This document shows positions 15,909 to 18,559 of a DNA stretch of 18,559 bases, one piece after another. The translations under genes and the position numbers were made by a program. The notes below the pieces were generated by a model that worked only from the letters and a program-made list of their open reading frames with translations, had not been told where the DNA came from and did no database searches. How positions within the stretch are numbered: position 1 is the stretch's first letter; every line of letters starts with the position of its first letter. This DNA comes from Pseudomonadota bacterium. Lineage in GTDB: Bacteria > Pseudomonadota > Alphaproteobacteria > Rhodospirillales > Rhodospirillaceae. The stretch is taken from contig JAEWWF010000046.1 of the NCBI GenBank assembly GCA_023396465.1, forward strand, positions 1-18,559. Reading direction: 5' to 3'.

Positions 15909-17276
15909 TCAGTCGTTCTCTTCCGGGAGCGATGCCCACAGGTCGTATTCATCGCTGAATTCGACCGTCGCCTGCACGATGTCGCCCGGCGCCACGCGGG
16001 TCTCGCCGTTGAGGAAGACGTTGCCGTCGATTTCCGGCGCGTCGGCCCACGAGCGGCCGATGGCGCCTTCCTCGTCCACCTCGTCGATGATGACCTCGAT
16101 GGTCTGGCCGACCTTGCGGGCCAGCTTGCGCTCGCTGATCTTCTGCTGCGCCTGCATGAAGCGGTCCCACCGCTCCTGCTTCACCTCGTCGGGCACGGCG
16201 CCGGGCAGGGCGTTGGCGGTGGCGCCGTCCACCGGCTCGTACTTGAAGCAGCCGACGCGGTCCAGCTCCGCTTCCTCCAGCCAGTCGAGCAGGATCTTGA
16301 AGTCGTCCTCGGTCTCGCCGGGGAAGCCGACGATGAAGGTGGAGCGCAGCGCGATGTCGGGGCAGATGTCGCGCCAGCGGCGGATGCGCTCCAGGGTCTT
16401 TTCCTGGTGCGCCGGCCGTTTCATCGCCCGCAGCACGTTGGGACTGGCGTGCTGGAAGGGAATGTCGAGGTAGGGCAGGATCTTGCCCTCGGCCATCAGC
16501 GGGATCACCTCGTCCACCGACGGGTAGGGGTAGACGTAGTGCAGCCGCACCCAGGCGCCCAGGTCGCCCAGCTCGCGGCAGAGGTCGAGCATGCGGGCGT
16601 TGACCTGGCGGCCCTTGTAGGGGCTGCTGGCATAGCCGATGTCGACGCCATAGGCCGAGGTATCCTGGGAGATGATGAGCAGTTCCTGCACGCCCGCCTG
16701 TACCAGCCGCTCGGCTTCGTACAGCACCTTGGCGGCGGGGCGGCTGGTCAGGTCGCCGCGCAGCGACGGGATGATGCAGAAGCTGCACCGGTGATTGCAG
16801 CCCTCCGAGATCTTCACATAGGCGTAATGGCGCGGCGTCAGCTTGATGCCTTCCTGCGGCACCAGATCGATGAACGGGTCATGGGCCGGCGGGACCGCCT
16901 CGTGGACCGCGTCCATCACCGCTTCGTACTGGTGGGCGCCGGTCACCGACAGCACGTTCGGGAACTGGTCGCGGATGGTCTGTTCCTCGCCGCCCATGCA
17001 GCCGGTGACGATGACCCGGCCGTTTTCCTTCATCGCCTCGCCGATGGCTTCCAGGCTTTCCGCCTTGGCGCTGTCGAGGAATCCGCAGGTGTTGACGATC
17101 ACCGCTTCGGCGCCGTCGTAGGTGGGGCTGAGTTCATAGCCCTCGGCCCGCAGGCGGGTGAGGATGCGCTCGGAATCCACAAGCGCCTTGGGGCAGCCGA
17201 GGCTGACGATGCCGATCTTGGGAGCGGCCTTGGAAGCAGCCTTCTGGCCGGAGGCGGGGGCGGCGGTGTTGGTCAT
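15909..17276 (-). CDS. rimO: Ribosomal protein uS12 methylthiotransferase RimO
   Basis: 455 aa from ATG 17276, chosen over an ATG at 17282 because GGA (17284-17286) is 7 bases ahead of it. A 20-residue Ala/Lys/Pro-rich leader precedes IGIVSLGCPKALVDSERIL. The three N-terminal-domain cysteines are Cys28, Cys64 (VNTCGFLDSAK) and Cys93 (TGCMGG). The radical-SAM cluster motif CNHRCSFC holds Cys160, Cys164 and Cys167. Residues from about 385 are the TRAM domain. SLGCPKALVDSE and the ACIIPSLRG-like CIIPSLRG separate it from MiaB. The enzyme adds a methylthio group to a conserved aspartate of ribosomal protein S12, using two [4Fe-4S] clusters and SAM. It appears monocistronic with its own terminator, and is transcribed divergently from the 208-aa gene. 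Confidence 0.97.
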   Translation of the reverse strand: MTNTAAPASGQKAASKAAPKIGIVSLGCPKALVDSERILTRLRAEGYELSPTYDGAEAVIVNTCGFLDSAKAESLEAIGEAMKENGRVIVTGCMGGEEQTIRDQFPNVLSVTGAHQYEAVMDAVHEAVPPAHDPFIDLVPQEGIKLTPRHYAYVKISEGCNHRCSFCIIPSLRGDLTSRPAAKVLYEAERLVQAGVQELLIISQDTSAYGVDIGYASSPYKGRQVNARMLDLCRELGDLGAWVRLHYVYPYPSVDEVIPLMAEGKILPYLDIPFQHASPNVLRAMKRPAHQEKTLERIRRWRDICPDIALRSTFIVGFPGETEDDFKILLDWLEEAELDRVGCFKYEPVDGATANALPGAVPDEVKQERWDRFMQAQQKISERKLARKVGQTIEVIIDEVDEEGAIGRSWADAPEIDGNVFLNGETRVAPGDIVQATVEFSDEYDLWASLPEEND

Positions 17277-17528
17277 GATCATATCCGGGGGAAGCGGGTG
17301 CGGGCGGCAGCGGGCGCTGGGCCCGGCGGCTGCCGCCATCCTTCGGCGGGGACAATAGGGCATCCGGCGCGCGGCGCAAGAGCCTGCCGTGACGGGCTCG
17401 CAAGTGAGCGGTGGTGAATGAATTTCACAACCCTTGCGTTTGGCGGGGGAAAATCCACTGTGGGGTGAAGTACTAATTCTGAGCACGCAGGGCGTGCTTA
17501 AGGACACCCTCACTGGAGGCATAGTGCC
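17277..17528. promoter_or_regulatory. Divergent promoter region between rimO and the 208-aa gene
   Basis: About 250 bases without coding. It contains the inverted repeat GTGAA (17414-17418) / TTCAC (17424-17428). The hairpin AGCACGC (17482-17488) / GCGTGCT (17492-17498), with a 3-base loop, lies in the probable 5' leader of the + gene, preceded by the AT-rich TACTAATTCT. The ribosome binding site GGAGG (17515-17519) is 9 bases ahead of the ATG at 17529. I could not define a -35/-10 pair on either strand with confidence. Confidence 0.45.
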
Positions 17529-18155
17529 ATGGATATCACCATCAAGGTTGTCAACGAGTCCACCGACAACGCCTATATCATGTTCTTCCAGAAGCCGGAG
17601 CTGGCGAACCCCAACCGCATCTACAGCGACATCTTCCCGGTGGCGTGGCGGGTGCTGCCGTTGAACCCCAACAGCACCTCCTCCATCGTCTACCCGGTGC
17701 AGTTGCAGGTGACGGCGCAGGAGTACCAGCCGGTCTACAACGCCACCCGCCGCACCACCTTCCAGGACACCAACCAGGGTCAGGCCTGGAAGTTCTCCAC
17801 CGACGGCGATTTCGCCAGTCTGCTGCCCGACGGCAAGAGTGACGGCAGCGAGGTTCTCCTGCGCAACAACGCGGCGGAACTCATCGACGCCGGCCTCGCC
17901 AAGGACGGCAAGGTGCTGCTGGTGCAGCGCAAGGTGGGTCTGGACGAACAGGCGGTGTTCCAGCTGACGCCGAAGCTCTATGCCGTCTACGTCCGCGATG
18001 TCGCCGAGGGTGATCTGATCCGTGGCGACACCGCCCCCCAGCACACCGAGGTCATCGACCTGACCGACCTGCAAAGCATCACCGTGGCGCTGGTCAATGG
18101 CCTGCCCGGCTCCGGCCAGAAGAAGTGGGAGCTGCGCGACCGCCGCAACGTCTGA
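17529..18155 (+). CDS. 208-aa protein of unknown function, probably beta-rich
   Basis: A strong ribosome binding site (GGAGG, 9 bases ahead) and codon use like its neighbours make this a real gene. The product has no signal peptide, membrane helix or cysteine. It starts MDITIKVVNESTDNAYIMFF and alternates hydrophobic and polar residues through most of its length, suggesting a beta-sandwich. It is rich in Asn, Gln and Thr in the middle (LPLNPNSTSSIVYPVQLQVT) and ends VNGLPGSGQKKWELRDRRNV. The opening resembles, from memory, small cytoplasmic or self-exported proteins of unknown function in other bacteria that start with a similar VxN.S....FFQ.P pattern. I would not assign a function. The gene is divergent from rimO, has a hairpin in its leader, and is followed by a perfect 12-bp hairpin, so it is probably monocistronic. 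Confidence 0.85.
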   Translation: MDITIKVVNESTDNAYIMFFQKPELANPNRIYSDIFPVAWRVLPLNPNSTSSIVYPVQLQVTAQEYQPVYNATRRTTFQDTNQGQAWKFSTDGDFASLLPDGKSDGSEVLLRNNAAELIDAGLAKDGKVLLVQRKVGLDEQAVFQLTPKLYAVYVRDVAEGDLIRGDTAPQHTEVIDLTDLQSITVALVNGLPGSGQKKWELRDRRNV

Positions 18156-18172
18156 TCGGCCCGCTCCGATGG

Positions 18173-18200
18173 GGTCCGCCGGCCGTCTGGCCGGCGGACC
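18173..18200 (+). terminator. Perfect 12-bp hairpin behind the 208-aa gene
   Basis: GGTCCGCCGGCC (18173-18184) pairs with GGCCGGCGGACC (18189-18200) around GTCT, starting 18 bases after the stop codon. It is followed by TCCCGCTCCC rather than a T-run. Position and strength favour a transcription terminator or 3'-end stabiliser. Confidence 0.6.
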
Positions 18201-18252
18201 TCCCGCTCCCCCCGCGCGGCTTCCTCGAGGCCCGCCATCCTGCGAGAGCGCC

Positions 18253-18468
18253 ATGATCCAGAGCCAACCGACCCGCCGCGCCGCCGCGGCGCGGATGCGA
18301 TCCCGCGCGCCGAGCCGCCCATGCGGTGCCCCCCTGTTTTCCGGCGAAGCCCCGGCTTTCGACCTGGATGAGCCCCCATTCGTCGCCGTTCTGGCGCGGG
18401 GGCGAGTCACCACGTCCCTCAATGACGGCTCGCTGCCGGGAGACCGCCGATGGATCCTCGCAGCATGA
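18253..18468 (+). CDS. Possible short gene, unrecognised
   Basis: 71 codons from ATG 18253 to TGA 18466-18468. The first third is basic (Arg/Ala/Ser/Pro), the rest mixed (DLDEPPFVAVLARGRVTTSL). Ribosome binding site evidence is poor (GAGAG 6 bases ahead). In GC-rich DNA frames of this length occur by chance. The one supportive sign is that its stop overlaps an ATG at 18465 in an ATGA arrangement. It may not be a gene. Confidence 0.25.
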   Translation: MIQSQPTRRAAAARMRSRAPSRPCGAPLFSGEAPAFDLDEPPFVAVLARGRVTTSLNDGSLPGDRRWILAA

Positions 18469-18559
18469 TCCCCCCGTCCCCAGGCGTTGCCGCCCGGTCC
18501 CGTCTCGACGCTGTTTCCCCCGTCGGCGGTGGACCTGTGGCGGCCGCCGGGGGCACCGT
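18450..18559 (+). CDS. Possible start of a gene running off the right edge
   Basis: An open frame starts at ATG 18450 with GGGAG 7 bases ahead, and has a second methionine at 18465. It stays open for 36 codons to the window end. The visible part (MDPRSMIPPSPGVAARSRL ...) is Pro/Gly/Ala/Val-rich, a low-complexity start that says nothing about function. Confidence 0.35.
   Translation, partial: MDPRSMIPPSPGVAARSRLDAVSPVGGGPVAAAGGT

Noticed and set aside
15807..17417. A 536-codon + strand open frame opposite rimO
   Set aside because: rimO on the - strand has every expected cysteine motif; the + frame is a His/Gln/Val-rich mirror.
17283..18422. A long N-terminal extension of RimO in frame
   Set aside because: It would cross the 208-aa gene and its promoter region on the opposite strand; RimO homology starts about 20 residues after ATG 17276.

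Overview
The window is GC-rich DNA (strong G/C preference at third codon positions) with gene content typical of a free-living alphaproteobacterium. Anonymous Rhodospirillales (Magnetospirillum/Phaeospirillum-like) is my best guess from protein flavour; no rRNA, tRNA or marker gene fixes the genus. I see no insertion sequence, CRISPR array, tRNA, rRNA, prophage or plasmid gene. It reads as ordinary chromosome with one eroded gene and several uncharacterised small proteins.

Layout. (1) 1-734, + strand: the C-terminal end of an ArsB/CitMHS-type anion transporter enters from the left. It is followed in the same frame, straight after its TAG stop, by a start-less remnant of a PhzF-family isomerase. 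(2) 735-1913, - strand: an orphan periplasmic Fe(III)-binding protein of the FutA/FbpA type, with hairpin terminators behind it and a candidate promoter plus iron-box-like dyad in front. (3) 1914-2335: a 420-base non-coding stretch holding that promoter, two hairpins followed by T-rich DNA on the + strand, and the leader of a small + strand gene. (4) 2336-3750, + strand: a small acidic protein of unknown function, then a nitronate monooxygenase-like flavoprotein ending at a bidirectional terminator.

(5) 3962-9161, - strand: a three-gene efflux operon in the order TetR/CerR-type regulator, HlyD-type periplasmic adaptor, RND pump. Genes are 5 bp apart or overlap by ATGA. An AT-rich repeat cluster upstream of the regulator is the probable autoregulatory operator. 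No outer-membrane channel gene is present. (6) 9288-15756, - strand: a five-gene signal-transduction block. In transcription order it is: a receiver protein with an unusual C-terminal module, a two-PAS membrane histidine kinase, a receiver-HDOD protein, then (98 bases on) a periplasmic-sensing HAMP histidine kinase of the AHDLQEP class and a single-domain Rcp1-like receiver. Overlaps (ATGA, TGATG) and short gaps suggest two operons or one long one. (7) 15909-17276, - strand: rimO, the ribosomal protein S12 methylthiotransferase, with a clear terminator. (8) 17529-18155, + strand, divergent from rimO: a well-expressed-looking 208-aa protein of unknown function. It is followed by a strong hairpin and one or two doubtful short reading frames that run off the right edge.

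The most distinctive part is the signalling block, in which one kinase sits between two different response regulators (one with an HDOD output, one with a detached module usually seen beside HD-GYP/HDOD domains). The transporter-PhzF junction, the 208-aa protein and the iron-box-like site stranded between convergent genes are the other points worth checking. I did not find convincing evidence of a wholly new biological system.
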